A stretch of DNA of 64,000 bases from Lachnospiraceae bacterium (GTDB taxonomy: Bacteria; Bacillota; Clostridia; Lachnospirales; Lachnospiraceae), in NCBI GenBank assembly GCA_017472605.1, contig JAFUPV010000002.1:124001-188000 (forward strand). Direction: 5' to 3'. Made by a program: the position numbers and the translations under genes. Numbering within the stretch: the stretch's first letter is position 1; each line of letters starts with the position of its first letter. This document shows positions 51,235 to 59,531 of the stretch, piece after piece. A model generated the notes under the pieces. It saw only the letters and a program-made list of their open reading frames with translations. It was not told the DNA's origin and did not search any database.

Positions 51235-54135
51235 ATGTCTGATTTCTGCATCGAAAAAGCGGTTCTTCTCCCTGATCCGTCACCACAGCTGCGGGGGAAT
51301 TCCGTCCTTCCCATCACGTCCTTTTTCCGGGAAACTGCCCCCGGACGTTATGAGGCAGTGCTTTCGGAGACAACTTTCACCAAATGGGAAGAGAGCAGCC
51401 ACTGGTTTCTTCGTCTGAGCCGTGTGGGCTGCCGCGCCATGCTCTGTGTAACGGACGCGGAGGGCAAATCGGCTTCCCGCAGCCACTACGGCAGCTTCAC
51501 CGACTGGCAGCTGGAGCTGACAAAACTGCTGAAGGCACCTGCCTTCCCGCTGACCGTTTCACTGGAACTGGAGGCCGACGAAGTGACACTCAGCCCTTAC
51601 CAGCAGGCTGGCATCCTTGGCGATGTGACCCTGCTCCAGGTTCCGTCCGTCTATTTCAGTGATTTCTATGTACGGAGCATTCACGCGGACGGCAGCTGGA
51701 GTTTTGCGATTGAATGTTCGCCGGCGGGAGATTTGCCGCAGCAGGTATCCACAGACTCCGCCGCGTCATCGTCCCTTTCCATCGAGGTTCAGGTCGAAAC
51801 TATCTGCGGTGAGCTGGCTGCCAGTCAGGTCTTCCCCCTCTCCTCTGCGCTGAACGGCGCACTGACCGTGACTGTTCCCGATGCCCGTCTCTGGAGTCCG
51901 GAAGATCCATACCTTTACCGGATTGTCCTTCTGCTGAAAATCGGCGGGAAAACCATGGAGCGCTGCGAAAAGACAGCCGGACTCTGTAAAATCGAAAAAT
52001 CCGGCCAGCAGGTTCTTTTCAACGGAAAGCCGCTGAAGCTGCGCGGTCTTGCCTACCGGGAACCGTTGGCAAGAGAGGGCTTTGACCCGGCAGACGATCT
52101 GCAGCTGTTTGTCGATGCCAATGTCAACTATCTGCGCAGTCTCTACTATCCGTTCAGTGAACGGTTCCTTCAGCTTTGCGATGAAGCTGGTGTCCTGGTG
52201 GAACAGAGTGCTCCGGTCAACTGTGTCGGACAGAGCGCGCCCATGGACGGCACCGGCTTCCCCCGCCCGGCAACCCAGAACGCACCGGCACTGCGGCCGC
52301 TGTTTTTGGAACAGTATCAGGACATGCTGATCCGTGACCGCTCCCATCCGTCGGTTCTTCTCTGGTGCCTTGGCAATGATTCCGTCTGGGGCGATCAGTT
52401 CCGTCTGGAGCTGGAGATAACCCGGGCGCTTGATCCGGATCGCCTGGCAAACTTCCATCTTCCCATGACCATCCCTCAGGATGAGTGGGTTCCGGATGTC
52501 TGGAGCATGCAGCACGGCGCATGGAATCTGGACAGCGACGTCTGCTATGACCAGATGGTGATTTTCCATACACAGGGCGCGGATAATGCCATTGGCTATG
52601 CCGTCGGCATGGCACAGGATTACAGGCTCCCGGTTCTTCACGATGCCTATGCCCTTGTTCCCACCTATGATCTGGATTCTCTGGAGAAAGAGGACGGCAT
52701 TCACGAATTCTGGGGCGAAAGCCTTTCCCGTTTCTGGGATAACATCCGGAACACGCCGGGTGCTCTCGGCGGCGCCATCATGGCAGCTGTGGATGAGGAC
52801 GGCAGTTTCCATCCCTCTCTGGAACGATACCACTATGGCATTCTTGACTGCAGTCACCAGCCCAAGCCGGAATACTGGCATGTCAAAATGGCTTACAGCG
52901 AGGATCCGCTCACCGTTGATAAGCAGGAAGATTCCTGGACCATCAGAAATTCCCGCATCTGCTGTCAGCTCAGCACAAAGACCGGTCTGCTTACCGGTGT
53001 TTCCCTGAACGGAAAGCCGATTATCTGTGAAGGTCCGTTCCTCCACACCGGCCGCTTCCGTCTCGGTCCATGGAAGCTGACCGCCCTCGACGCAGAGCAG
53101 GCAGACAAAGCCGTATGTCTGACCATCCGCGGCGATTACGGAACCGACTGCTCCGTTTCCTTCTTCCTGCAAATCTGCGAATCCGGCCAGATTCACACCA
53201 CCTGCCGTCTGGAGTCCGTAAACCGACCCATGCCCCATACGGTAAAATCCGGCATCGGCCTTGATCCGGGCGGACTGGATGAGTTCGGAATCCGTTTTCT
53301 GCTGCCGTCTGACATGGACACCCTGCAGTGGACGCGCACCGGTCTCTGGCCCCAGTACCCGGCCGACCACATCGGACGTCCCCGCGGCATTGCCGACCGG
53401 GAAAATCGCTCCGATTTTACCTCATTGAAAGCCAATGTTCTTGACGCTTCCGTTTCCTCCCCGGATCATGCGATCCGCCTGCTTCCTGTTTCCGGGCAGA
53501 GCCTGCGGCTGGCGTTTACCGCGGATCCCCGCTGCGTGCTGGATGACCGTGAGGATGCAAACACGCTGGCAAACGTGTCCTGGGACGGCGACTGGTATCT
53601 GGTGGACGATGCCGCCGGACTGGCAAACAGCACAGAAACCATGGCTCACGATGAAAATGCGTCCTGCACCATCCGCTTCAACGGCACCGGCCTGACCATT
53701 TTCGGCACCACAGACCGGATCCGCGGCTGCTGCGATGTCTGGATGGACGGCAGACTTGTCGCTTCCGGAATCAGCCAGCATACACCCGCCGTTCAGTTCC
53801 CGGCCATGTGCCGCGGCTACGAAAAGCGTTACCACACGGTTCTCTATCAGACCGATTCCCTGCCTCTTGGCGAGCATGTCTGCCAGATCGTTGTTACCGG
53901 CACGAAAGAGCCCATGTCTCAGGAAACATGGATTTCCATCGATTCCTTTGAGATCCTGCATCCGGATTATCCGTCCCGGATCTCCATGTATGTCAACATG
54001 GATTACAACTATCCGCGCCTGACCCAGGGTAACTACATGCGCCCGGCTGTGATGAAGAAAGCCGGTGATGAGGCAGTCTGCAGCCTGTTCCTGGAAGAAT
54101 GCGGACAATCAGAGAAAGGAGGTTCCTGTTCATGA
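51235..54135 (+). CDS. GH2-type protein lacking both catalytic glutamates (pseudoenzyme)
   Basis: 966 residues with the GH2 layout: N-terminal sandwich domains, an Ig-like domain ending in ARLWSPEDPYLYRIVLLL, then the TIM barrel from GQQVLFNGKPLKLRGLAYRE. Compared by eye with its neighbour at 54132-57965, the acid/base position is Asp382 in WCLGNDS (Glu in the neighbour's WSLCNES), and the nucleophile position is Ala471 in VLHDAYALVP (Glu in VIHDEFVHVP). Surrounding residues are conserved, including HEFWGESLSRFWD and GALGGAI. C-terminal domains (about 600-950) also match the neighbour. It should bind but not cleave glycosides by the normal mechanism. ACAGGAGG precedes the ATG; its stop overlaps the next start (ATGA). 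Confidence 0.85.
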   Translation: MSDFCIEKAVLLPDPSPQLRGNSVLPITSFFRETAPGRYEAVLSETTFTKWEESSHWFLRLSRVGCRAMLCVTDAEGKSASRSHYGSFTDWQLELTKLLKAPAFPLTVSLELEADEVTLSPYQQAGILGDVTLLQVPSVYFSDFYVRSIHADGSWSFAIECSPAGDLPQQVSTDSAASSSLSIEVQVETICGELAASQVFPLSSALNGALTVTVPDARLWSPEDPYLYRIVLLLKIGGKTMERCEKTAGLCKIEKSGQQVLFNGKPLKLRGLAYREPLAREGFDPADDLQLFVDANVNYLRSLYYPFSERFLQLCDEAGVLVEQSAPVNCVGQSAPMDGTGFPRPATQNAPALRPLFLEQYQDMLIRDRSHPSVLLWCLGNDSVWGDQFRLELEITRALDPDRLANFHLPMTIPQDEWVPDVWSMQHGAWNLDSDVCYDQMVIFHTQGADNAIGYAVGMAQDYRLPVLHDAYALVPTYDLDSLEKEDGIHEFWGESLSRFWDNIRNTPGALGGAIMAAVDEDGSFHPSLERYHYGILDCSHQPKPEYWHVKMAYSEDPLTVDKQEDSWTIRNSRICCQLSTKTGLLTGVSLNGKPIICEGPFLHTGRFRLGPWKLTALDAEQADKAVCLTIRGDYGTDCSVSFFLQICESGQIHTTCRLESVNRPMPHTVKSGIGLDPGGLDEFGIRFLLPSDMDTLQWTRTGLWPQYPADHIGRPRGIADRENRSDFTSLKANVLDASVSSPDHAIRLLPVSGQSLRLAFTADPRCVLDDREDANTLANVSWDGDWYLVDDAAGLANSTETMAHDENASCTIRFNGTGLTIFGTTDRIRGCCDVWMDGRLVASGISQHTPAVQFPAMCRGYEKRYHTVLYQTDSLPLGEHVCQIVVTGTKEPMSQETWISIDSFEILHPDYPSRISMYVNMDYNYPRLTQGNYMRPAVMKKAGDEAVCSLFLEECGQSEKGGSCS

Positions 54136-57100
54136 AACATACCTATTCGCTGCCGCCGGTTCCGGCATTAGTTCCCGCACCGGCATTCTGCCATTCCATT
54201 GAAACGCCGGTTATCTGTCTGGACGGAACCTGGATGCTGCTGCATACAGCGGATTACGAAAAAAAGGCCGCCGAGCCCGGAACCGATGGTTATGAACCCA
54301 TCACGGTTCCCTCCTGGGTAAGCCCGCTTCACCAGAAAGGGTTCTGCGGCGGATATATTTATAAACGACAGGTCGATGTGACGAAGGAGATGGCTTCCTC
54401 CCGCGTTGTCCTGCGAATGGAAGGCGTCAACGGCTTCGCAGCAGTTTTTATTAATGGAAAACGGGTGATGGAGTATAAAAACAGCTTCATCACATGGAAC
54501 GTGGAGATCACCGATGCCATCCGCGGCTGTGACCGCTTTGAACTGGCTGTGACCGTCGATGAACGAATTGACAAGGTCAGCACCTTCGGACACGGAGGCA
54601 TCTGCCACAGCGTTTATCTGTACGTGCTGCCGAAATCCTACCTGAGCGCAGTTCATACCACAACAACGTTTGATGAAATCTATGAAAATGCGCAGCTGCG
54701 GCTGGATTTTGGAATTCATGCAGAGGCAGCCGGAGCAGCCTGCACCGGCATTCCGGCTGCAGATTCCAGCGGTCCGACTGCGGATTCCGACGATCCGGCT
54801 GCGGATTCCGGCATTCCCGCTGCAACTTCCGGCGACCTGGCTGCAATTTCCGGCATTCCCGCTGCAGATTCCGGCATTCCCGCTGCAACTTCCGGTGGTC
54901 CAGCTGCAGATTCCAGCGACCCGGCTGCAACTTCCACTCCCGCCCTGAAAATCCATACCTGCCTGATTGATCCGGAGGGAGATCCGGTTGCGGAAGGCGA
55001 TGCGGAATTTGACGCGGCAGACGGCTTTAACTCCCACAGCTTTTCCATCACCAGTCCGCTTCAGTGGGATGCCGAACATCCAAACCTTTACACGATCACA
55101 CTGGAACTGGAACAGGACGGAGTTGTTCTGGAGCGTGTCTCCAGAACCTTTGGCTTCCGCCAGATCGCCAGAGAGGGCAACCGTCTCTTTGTCAACGGCA
55201 AGGAAATCAAGATGCGCGGTTCCTGCCGCCACGAGGTGACTCCGTTAAACGGCAGAGCCACCACCCGTGAGCTCATTGAGGAAGATGTCCGTCTCTTTAA
55301 GGAAGCAAACTGCAACTATATCCGCACCTCCCACTATCCGCCAAGCGAATATTTCCTGGAGCTATGCGACCGTTACGGTATCTATGTGGAGGACGAGCTG
55401 GCGCTGGCGTTCATCGCCCGCACGCTGGATTACACCCAGCAGGATCCTCAGCACACAACCCGCTACCTGACCCATTTCTCCGATCTGGTGGCCCGCGACT
55501 ACTCCCACCCCTGCGTAATCATCTGGTCTCTGTGCAACGAGTCCTTCGGCGGCTACAACTTTGATCTGCTGAACCGGTTTGCCAAAGCAACGGATCCGAC
55601 CCGCGTCACCAAGTTCAGCTATCCCATGACCATACGTGAGGAATATGAACCGGTGGATATCTGGAGCATCCACTACTCAAACTATGAGGCGGATCAGGCA
55701 ATGAAACGTGATAACGTCAGTGTGGGCGGTTCCTGGGGAAAAGACATGCCGGTCATCCACGATGAATTTGTTCATGTCCCCTGCTATAACCGTACCGAGC
55801 ACCGCCGCGATCCCCATGTCCGTGAATTCTGGGGCATGAGCATCGCCCGTTTCTGGGATAAGATCTGGAACACAGAAGGTGCCCTTGGCGGCGCAATCTG
55901 GGCGGGAATCGATGAAACAAATGTCTATCTGGGCGGCGGAACCTGCCTGGAGTGGGGAATTATCGACATCTGGCGCCGCAGAAAGCCGGAACACTACGGC
56001 ACACGCCGCGCCTACTCTCCGATTCTTCTGCGCGGTGTGACTCCGCTAATGGAAGAGATTGCTGCGGAAAACGGCAGACCAGTGGAAACAATCACATGGG
56101 AAGGGGATACCCTTCTGATTCCAGCAGAAAACCGGTTCTGTCACACCAATTTCAGTGAAACCACCATCAACGGCTGGCTTTTCAAAGCCGCTGACATCGC
56201 AAATGCCTCCATTGAGGACTGTCAGGCTGCCAAAACAGCTGCTGTTGGCTGCTTCTCCGTGGATGGTCCGGATCTGGAACCCTTTGAAAAGGGTACGCTC
56301 TCCCTTCCGGTGACCAGAGAAGCGGACTATCTCTATCTGGAGTGGATGGATGCCGTCGGAAATCAGGTGGATGAATATCTGATCCCGCTGCATGAAGGCA
56401 AAGCCGGTACTGCAGCCGGATGCCCGATTCTGAACGTGAACACGGAAACCGATTCTGCCGCAATCGATGCGCATGCAGATCATGCGTCCTGCCAGCTGCA
56501 CGCAGAGGAAACCTCCGACCTGCTGTATGCAGAGGAAACCTCCGGCCTGCTGCGGATTTTTGTCCGTTGCAGTTCTGCTGCCAACGATTGGCACCCAAGC
56601 GCGGACCACTCCAGCGCAAACAACACCGACACGGACGTCTCCAACGCAAACAGCATTGACACGGAACTCTCCAGCGCAAACAGCATCGACACGAACCGCT
56701 CCTCCTTGCCCTCGGCTTCCAGCTCAACCGCCTTCCTCTGCGAAATCGACACGGTTACCGGTCTTTTCTCGCAGATATGCCGCGACGGAAAACCGGCCAT
56801 TACCGGCGGTCCGACGCTCCATACACCGTATCTGAAGCTTCCGGCATGGGCTCTCTCCTCCTTCTCTTGGGAGAAACAGGAGGATACCGTCCTTGTAACA
56901 AGCAGCGGAAGCTACGGACACAAAGCCGATGTGACCTTCCGCTCTGTCATCCGGGCAGACGGAACCATCACCATCCGCTACACCATCGATGCGCTCCATG
57001 CACCGCTTCCGTCTCAGATCAAGCTGCGCGTGGGCGTGGACTGCGGCGGACTGGATGAACTGGGAATCACGCTTGAGGCGGCTTCCGGAAGCGATACCAT

Positions 57101-57965
57101 TTCCTGGCACCGAAACGGTGCAAACTCCGTTTATCCGGCAGAATCCATCGCCCGCTGCCACGGTACCGCAAATCGCGACAGCGTCATCGGTCCATTCGGC
57201 GCTGCGCCGACACTTCCGTGGAAGGACGACTGCCGCCATGAGATCCTCAATGGCAAATATGACCTGGGAATTGCCGGAAGCAATGATTTCACCAGCCTGA
57301 AAGCCAATCTGTATCAGGCAGAAATCACGTCCTCTTCGGACAAAACCGCTCCGTGGAAAGTAGTTTCCGACGGCAGCGTCCATCTCCGTGCCGAATCCAG
57401 ACAGCCCGAAGAAGCGGTCATCCGCTGCACCGACAGCCGCATTTCCTACAGCGGATCCTGGTGGAAGATGACTGACACGGCTTATGAATCCACCGGTGTG
57501 GAGATGTGGAGTAACGAAGCCGGTGCTTCTGCCACGGTACCGTTTTGCGGAACCGGCATCATCTGGTACGCGCCGGAGGATGTAAACTATGGAAGAGCCC
57601 GTGTTCTTGTGGATGGCGTTGTGATGGATGGAGAAATCAACCAGCGCATCGACGGCGTTGACTTCCCCGGTTCTTCCGCCGGCTATGACAAGAAATATCA
57701 CTATCCGGTCTTTTCCGTAACCGGACTGGAAGATGGCGAACATCTTCTGACCATTGAAGTCCTCGGCACCCATGCCAATGACTCCTGCGACTCCTACATC
57801 GTTCTGGAGGAGTTCTATGTACTGTCCAGAGACACCAGCCGCCCCACCGCCATCCACCTGCTGAAGGATTACAACTATCCGCATCTTGCCTGGGGCAACT
57901 GGGTCAAGAAGCCGATTATTCCAAAAGACGGCGAGACAGGAGAAGTCACGCTGATCATTGAATGA
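54132..57965 (+). CDS. GH2-type glycoside hydrolase with two repeat insertions
   Basis: 1277 residues, no signal peptide. The N-terminal GH2 sandwich (DGTWMLLHTADYEKK... FCGGYIYKRQVDV), Ig-like domain (WDAEHPNLYTITLELEQDG) and TIM barrel (GNRLFVNGKEIKMRGSCRHE) are complete, with acid/base Glu470 in WSLCNES and nucleophile Glu545 in HDEFVHVP. Two low-complexity insertions interrupt it: about residues 213-273, Ala/Asp/Ser/Pro repeats such as IPAADSGIPAATSG (DNA 54760-54945), and about 775-865 with YAEETSGLL and NSIDT units (DNA about 56480-56710). The C-terminal domains resemble those of the preceding pseudoenzyme. AAAGGAGG precedes the start. Specificity, for example galactosidase, glucuronidase or mannosidase, is not readable. 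Confidence 0.88.
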   Translation: MKHTYSLPPVPALVPAPAFCHSIETPVICLDGTWMLLHTADYEKKAAEPGTDGYEPITVPSWVSPLHQKGFCGGYIYKRQVDVTKEMASSRVVLRMEGVNGFAAVFINGKRVMEYKNSFITWNVEITDAIRGCDRFELAVTVDERIDKVSTFGHGGICHSVYLYVLPKSYLSAVHTTTTFDEIYENAQLRLDFGIHAEAAGAACTGIPAADSSGPTADSDDPAADSGIPAATSGDLAAISGIPAADSGIPAATSGGPAADSSDPAATSTPALKIHTCLIDPEGDPVAEGDAEFDAADGFNSHSFSITSPLQWDAEHPNLYTITLELEQDGVVLERVSRTFGFRQIAREGNRLFVNGKEIKMRGSCRHEVTPLNGRATTRELIEEDVRLFKEANCNYIRTSHYPPSEYFLELCDRYGIYVEDELALAFIARTLDYTQQDPQHTTRYLTHFSDLVARDYSHPCVIIWSLCNESFGGYNFDLLNRFAKATDPTRVTKFSYPMTIREEYEPVDIWSIHYSNYEADQAMKRDNVSVGGSWGKDMPVIHDEFVHVPCYNRTEHRRDPHVREFWGMSIARFWDKIWNTEGALGGAIWAGIDETNVYLGGGTCLEWGIIDIWRRRKPEHYGTRRAYSPILLRGVTPLMEEIAAENGRPVETITWEGDTLLIPAENRFCHTNFSETTINGWLFKAADIANASIEDCQAAKTAAVGCFSVDGPDLEPFEKGTLSLPVTREADYLYLEWMDAVGNQVDEYLIPLHEGKAGTAAGCPILNVNTETDSAAIDAHADHASCQLHAEETSDLLYAEETSGLLRIFVRCSSAANDWHPSADHSSANNTDTDVSNANSIDTELSSANSIDTNRSSLPSASSSTAFLCEIDTVTGLFSQICRDGKPAITGGPTLHTPYLKLPAWALSSFSWEKQEDTVLVTSSGSYGHKADVTFRSVIRADGTITIRYTIDALHAPLPSQIKLRVGVDCGGLDELGITLEAASGSDTISWHRNGANSVYPAESIARCHGTANRDSVIGPFGAAPTLPWKDDCRHEILNGKYDLGIAGSNDFTSLKANLYQAEITSSSDKTAPWKVVSDGSVHLRAESRQPEEAVIRCTDSRISYSGSWWKMTDTAYESTGVEMWSNEAGASATVPFCGTGIIWYAPEDVNYGRARVLVDGVVMDGEINQRIDGVDFPGSSAGYDKKYHYPVFSVTGLEDGEHLLTIEVLGTHANDSCDSYIVLEEFYVLSRDTSRPTAIHLLKDYNYPHLAWGNWVKKPIIPKDGETGEVTLIIE

Positions 57966-57978
57966 AAGGGAAGCAAAC

Positions 57979-58965
57979 ATGAGCGATTTAACAATTACAA
58001 GAGAAGAAATGCAGGAAGTCTATGAAACCATGAAGACCCCTGTGAAGCATGGCATGATCCTCTGCGAAGAGGGCGCCAACATCGACTGCCCCAACATCTA
58101 CCGAAAAAAGGACGGCACCTTCGCCATGGCCTATGCGAAGCATGTTCCGGGGGCAGAGCGGGAAGGCTATGAGACCTGGCTTGCCGAGTCCGACGACCTG
58201 TTCCACTGGACAACAAAGGGCCGGCTGCTTGCCCACAGCGAATCCGGCTGGGACTGTCTCCAGCTGGACGGAAGCATCTGCCTTCTGGACACGGACTGGG
58301 AAGGGGATCACGGCGTTCACACCTATGACGGAAAATACTGGATGACCTACATCGGCGGCTGCCTGCCGGGCTATGAGCCGGACCCGCTGAAGATGGGCGT
58401 TGCCTGGTCTCCCACACTGGAGCCCGGTACCTTCACCCGCTATCCGGAACCGATCCTGACCAATGACGATCCGGATACCCGCCATTTTGAGAAGAGAACC
58501 CTCTACAAGAGCAATGTTCTTTATGATGAAAAAGAAACGCTTGGATTTCCGTTCGTAATGTATTATAATGCCAAGGAAGGACGCTTTGGCATTGAGCGGA
58601 TCGGCATGGCAGTCAGCCGCGACATGATCCGCTGGCAGCGCTACGGTGAGGACTGCGTGCTGTCCAACGAAATCGAAGACCGCTGGAACATCGCCGGAGA
58701 CCCCCAGGTCATCCGCTATAAGGATCTCTGGGTGATGCACTACTTTGTCGCCCGGGACGGCATGGCCTATGACACCTTCGCCTGCTCCAGAGACATGGTA
58801 ACCTGGACGAAATGGGACGGAGAGCCGTTTGTGAAGCCGACCGAAGGCTATGACAAGCTGTTCGCCCACAAACCCTATGTCTTCCAGCACAACGGTGTGG
58901 TTTACCACTTCTACTGCGCGGTAGGCGATCAGGGACGCGGAATTGCACTGGCAACGTCTCGGTAA
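57979..58965 (+). CDS. GH43-like five-bladed propeller glycosidase
   Basis: 328 residues. Repeated blade strands are visible (CPNIYRKKDGTFAMAYAKH, TWLAESDDLFHWTTKG, AVSRDMIRWQRYGED, CSRDMVTWTKWDG), the pattern of GH43/GH32/GH130-like propellers in which each blade ends in S-DL-W. Acidic candidates for catalysis include Asp in IDCPN and the Asp and Glu of later blades, but I cannot assign them. No signal peptide. It lies 13 bases after the GH2 gene with AAAGGGAAG before the ATG and is the last gene of the three-gene glycosidase operon; a strong terminator follows. Confidence 0.75.
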   Translation: MSDLTITREEMQEVYETMKTPVKHGMILCEEGANIDCPNIYRKKDGTFAMAYAKHVPGAEREGYETWLAESDDLFHWTTKGRLLAHSESGWDCLQLDGSICLLDTDWEGDHGVHTYDGKYWMTYIGGCLPGYEPDPLKMGVAWSPTLEPGTFTRYPEPILTNDDPDTRHFEKRTLYKSNVLYDEKETLGFPFVMYYNAKEGRFGIERIGMAVSRDMIRWQRYGEDCVLSNEIEDRWNIAGDPQVIRYKDLWVMHYFVARDGMAYDTFACSRDMVTWTKWDGEPFVKPTEGYDKLFAHKPYVFQHNGVVYHFYCAVGDQGRGIALATSR

Positions 58966-59002
58966 GCGGGCAGAGACACCAAATTGCACTGGCAACTACT
59001 TT

Positions 59003-59029
59003 CCGGCGCCTCCATGGCGCCGGTTTTTC
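59003..59029 (+). terminator. Intrinsic terminator of the glycosidase operon
   Basis: CCGGCGCC and GGCGCCGG form a perfect 8-bp stem around TCCAT, followed by TTTTTCTG. Confidence 0.92.
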
Positions 59030-59053
59030 TGTCAACGATACGCAGGAGGATTT

Positions 59054-59314
59054 ATGAACTACGTCTATATCGTCCGCTGCAGGGACAAATCGCTGTACAC
59101 CGGGTGGACGAACCATCTGGAAGAACGAATTCGTGCTCACAACGAAGGGCATGGCGCGAAATATACACGGAGCCGCCGGCCAGTGGAGCTGGTTTACTGG
59201 GAATCCTTTGAAACAAAACAGGAAGCGATGAAGCGGGAGGCAGCGATCAAGCGGATGTCCAGACAGCAGAAGCTGGAACTGGTTTCCTCTTTTTTTACTT
59301 CTTTTGTCAAATAA
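59054..59314 (+). CDS. GIY-YIG nuclease-superfamily protein (YhbQ/URI type)
   Basis: 86 residues. The motif pair is YVYIVRC and LYTGWTNHLEERIRAHNEG, with a GTG-type core, followed by KYTRSRRPVELVYWESFETKQEAMKREAAIKR, the usual ending of small stand-alone GIY-YIG proteins. The conserved Arg of the active site (LEERIRAH) and Glu (YWESF) are present. Bacterial homologues cleave DNA weakly; their physiological role is unclear. AGGAGG is 4 bases before the ATG. It lies 25 bases after a terminator, so it probably has weak or read-through expression, and directly upstream of the AbiF locus. Confidence 0.92.
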   Translation: MNYVYIVRCRDKSLYTGWTNHLEERIRAHNEGHGAKYTRSRRPVELVYWESFETKQEAMKREAAIKRMSRQQKLELVSSFFTSFVK

Positions 59315-59318
59315 GACA

Positions 59319-59347
59319 TTGACTATCATTTGCAAATTAATTATAAT
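59319..59347 (+). promoter_or_regulatory. Strong sigma-A promoter P1 upstream of the AbiF RNA
   Basis: TTGACT (59319-59324), 17-base spacer, perfect TATAAT (59342-59347). It begins 5 bases after the GIY-YIG stop and would transcribe through the hairpin at 59352-59377 toward the AbiF RNA. Confidence 0.7.
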
Positions 59348-59351
59348 TTGT

Positions 59352-59377
59352 GTATGCAGAGACTAATTTGTGCATAC
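59352..59377. promoter_or_regulatory. Inverted and direct repeat between two promoters
   Basis: GTATGCA (59352-59358) and TGCATAC (59371-59377) are perfect 7-base arms. TAATTTGTG followed by C or T and AT also occurs directly repeated (from 59345 and from 59364). Lying at the start site of promoter P1, it could be an operator or the 5' hairpin of the transcript. Confidence 0.45.
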
Positions 59378-59410
59378 CATAACATTGAACCATATACCGA
59401 ATTAATGGGA

Positions 59411-59439
59411 TTGACAAATCCCATTTCCCTGTGTATAAT
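59411..59439 (+). promoter_or_regulatory. Perfect-consensus sigma-A promoter P2 of the AbiF-associated RNA
   Basis: TTGACA (59411-59416), exactly 17 bases, TATAAT (59434-59439). Both boxes are identical to consensus, the strongest promoter seen in the window. Confidence 0.88.
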
Positions 59440-59445
59440 GTGTTC

Positions 59446-59511
59446 AGTGATCGAGTTGCAGATACCTGCGAGGCCTGCGACCAGGGGAGTTCCTGCGGGA
59501 GCTCCCCTTTT
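59446..59511 (+). ncRNA. Candidate AbiF-type structured small RNA with terminator
   Basis: About 65 nt from the expected start of promoter P2. It can fold into three successive hairpins: TTGCAG/CTGCGA with loop ATAC (59456-59471), CCTG/CAGG with loop CGAC (59474-59485) and the terminator stem GGGGAGTTC/GAGCTCCCC (59484-59507), which shares two G with the second, followed by TTTTATATT. CCTGCG occurs three times at 9- and 18-base steps (59465, 59474, 59492). There is no start codon with a ribosome site. A conserved structured RNA has been described upstream of AbiF genes, and an RNA antitoxin role has been proposed; I assign this RNA to that group by position, not by a search. Confidence 0.72.
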
Positions 59512-59531
59512 ATATTCGGAGGGATATTGCA

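Noticed and set aside
51766-53370. 534-codon minus-strand open frame inside the GH2-type gene
   Set aside because: Shadow frame caused by codon bias; it lacks a ribosome site and any domain.
56724-57980. 418-codon minus-strand open frame at the end of the second GH2 gene
   Set aside because: Same reason: antisense to a clearly coding frame.
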